Shown in pieces: positions 62,357 through 64,000 of a stretch of DNA of 64,000 nt. The DNA comes from Acanthornis magna (taxonomy: Eukaryota > Chordata > Aves > Passeriformes > Acanthizidae), in contig JAWUZG010000036.1 in the NCBI GenBank assembly GCA_036785705.1, forward strand, positions 14,627,501 through 14,691,500. Reading direction: 5' to 3'. Both the position numbers and the translations under genes were made by a program. The notes under the pieces are model-generated. The model searched no databases. It was not told the DNA's origin and was given only the letters and a program-made list of their open reading frames with translations. Each line of letters begins with the position of its first letter. The stretch's first letter is position 1.

Positions 62357-62414
62357 ATAAAATAGCAAGAGGTAACTGTCTTCAGATAAAATAGCAAGAG
62401 GTAACTGTCTTCAG
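62357..62414. repeat. Perfect tandem duplication, 29-bp unit
   Basis: Two identical head-to-tail copies (62357-62385 and 62386-62414) of a unit beginning ATAAAATAGCAAGAGG. Perfect identity suggests a recent event or an assembly artefact. Confidence 0.95.
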
Positions 62415-64000
62415 ACTTTTCATTTGTTTATATGCTTGGTATTCTGAATATCATTGTTAATTGGTGGAGAGGTGATATATTTTTTTCTTAAAATTCAAAC
62501 TAATGGTAGTAATGTGCAAAAAACTTCACTTACAAATAATTCTCACTGAAATCTGACAACTCTATTTGAATGGGAAAAGATCTTATATTTATTTCCTATC
62601 CGGAGTAAAACTGTCAAATCTTTTTGTCAAGTAAAAATAATTGTAATTGTGATGGAACGCAATTTACAGTATTTCACAGAGGAAAAACCTCAAATGACAA
62701 GTTGCCTCTCCTCTGTCCTAAAGGCCTGAGAAATGTTCATTTTGGGGGTTGACCATAAATGATCCAAAGAAAGGCTAAATTCAATATGGATTTTATGTAT
62801 TGATGTGTAGTTAGTAACCTTTAGTTCTGGGCTTTTTTAGTTTACATATCTCTGTAGAAAAACTCTGAGAATAGATACCAAAAAAAATCATACTTACAAT
62901 CTTGAAAACAATATGGGATGTTAGAGCAGTATGAAATAAGTATTTTTAAGAACTGCCATTGTTACAGGAACTTCTATGAATTGTTTTGGTTGGGGTTTTT
63001 TATTCTTTCCATTTTGTATATTTCTGGTTCATTTTTGTAATTTTCTTCCCAGATGCATGTAGGATTTATAAAGTTTTAAGAGAGGGGAGACTATTCTTAG
63101 GTATAAATGCCAATAGTTGTGCTGATACCAGACAGAAATAAGCATTGTTTGTCTGGTGGTTGATTCTGTAGGACAGAAGTTTTTACAAGATTTTTGTTTG
63201 AACAAATGAAATGTATGTCAGTTAATGACACTTCCACATTTTGGGATTTCTGCATGGTTTTGTCTGTACAATGTTTTCCTTCTTTTCATGTTAAATGCCT
63301 TATGAAAGTCACAAAACAGACATGTAGCTGTAACAGTGGTTCCTAACCACTCTGCCTTACAGAAAGGAGTGTCCCTTATTGAATCACATCTTGTGTCCCA
63401 TAAGAAAGGCTTCAGGACATGGCTTCTTCAGACTTTCACAGTAACCAGTTGCTTATCTAGACTCTTTTAGACACTGTTCTTTGACACCTTTAAAAGCAGT
63501 TACTCTATGTTCCTCACTAAATTGCCTTCATGAGGCTGATTTGTTCAGTACATAAGGCACCTGTATCATATGCGCAATGAGTTCAATAAATCACATTTTA
63601 TGCATGCACAAATTACTGCTTAAACATGATTTACCTCTCTGAGATTGTCATAGAATTCAACACTTAAAAGCCCAGCAAAAGTCCTATGATTGGTAGTACA
63701 GACGTCATACTGAATATAAAAATGGTTTCAGATAAGGATTGTGTCCACCTTAAGTACATTTTATATCCAGGTTTTCTGAGGCCCAGCTGTTAGAAAAAAG
63801 TAGGACTTGGATTTTGGGGATGGAAAAGAAAAGGAAATGTTTAGGCTATCAGAAGTTTAGTCACACATGGATATAAGTTGCTGTCAGTCAGTGAAAGCCC
63901 AAGGGTGAAATCAGAAGGGCAAGGGCAGAGAAATATACAAAGAGAGCAGAGAGAAAGTGAGGGGAAGGTAATAGCAGGATAGTGAGGGAAGTTTAGAAAG

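Larger units (their letters stand above)
52158..64000 (+). other. RNF180: RNF180 intron 6, incomplete (runs off the window)
   Basis: After the donor at 52158 there is 11.8 kb with no match to the expected last coding exon, which in mammals contains RGWWFDMDMVIIY and a hydrophobic C-terminus. The stretch is AT-rich, with one CR1 fragment (56366-56765) and a perfect 29-bp tandem duplication (62357-62414). No RNA gene or other exon was recognised. Confidence 0.75.

Noticed and set aside
1..64000. CRISPR arrays, operons, bacterial mobile elements or a novel defence system
   Set aside because: The window is vertebrate nuclear DNA with intron-exon structure. No spaced identical repeats or clustered compact genes are present.

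Overview
The window is nuclear DNA from a bird, most likely a songbird (passerine). Three things support this. It carries one vertebrate gene split over six recognisable coding exons. It contains CR1 LINE fragments of the avian type. It also has long terminal repeats that resemble passerine endogenous retrovirus families. Nothing bacterial, plasmid-borne or CRISPR-like is present.

The only gene I can support is RNF180 (Rines), a membrane-anchored RING-type E3 ubiquitin ligase, on the + strand. A CpG island at about 540-1720 is the likely promoter and non-coding first exon. Coding starts at 6543. The coding exons are 6543-6644 (within an exon starting near 6506), 8839-8934, 12662-13594, 47208-47433 and 52032-52157. 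All have consensus AG/GT borders and compatible phases, and together they give 494 complete codons plus one base. The last stretch, about 65-70 residues with the C-terminal membrane anchor in mammals, was not found and is probably beyond base 64000. The N-terminal part (residues about 11-97) is a cysteine-rich module like the C-terminal zinc-binding domain of DUSP12/Yvh1. The middle is a long, mostly variable linker with a few conserved islands. The RING finger (C3HC4) lies at residues 400-441.

The rest is intron, mostly AT-rich unique sequence. Intron 4 (33.6 kb) is the main landing zone for mobile elements. It holds a defective minus-strand endogenous retrovirus with two LTRs (14935-18912), two CR1 fragments (23.6 and 31.3 kb), an old minus-strand LTR (about 33966-34500) and a short CR1 end (42.4 kb). 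It ends with a dense cluster just before the RING exon: a solo LTR on the minus strand at 43550-44626, a solo LTR on the plus strand at 45084-45618, and a long CR1 3' end at about 46015-46871. Further CR1 pieces lie in intron 5 (48.9 kb) and intron 6 (56.4 kb). Several short tandem duplications (units of 28-47 bp) are scattered through the introns.

I found no previously undescribed system. The points most worth a second look are the DUSP12-like zinc module, conserved short motifs in the linker, the shortened linker before the RING (possible missed microexon), and the LTR cluster next to the RING exon.
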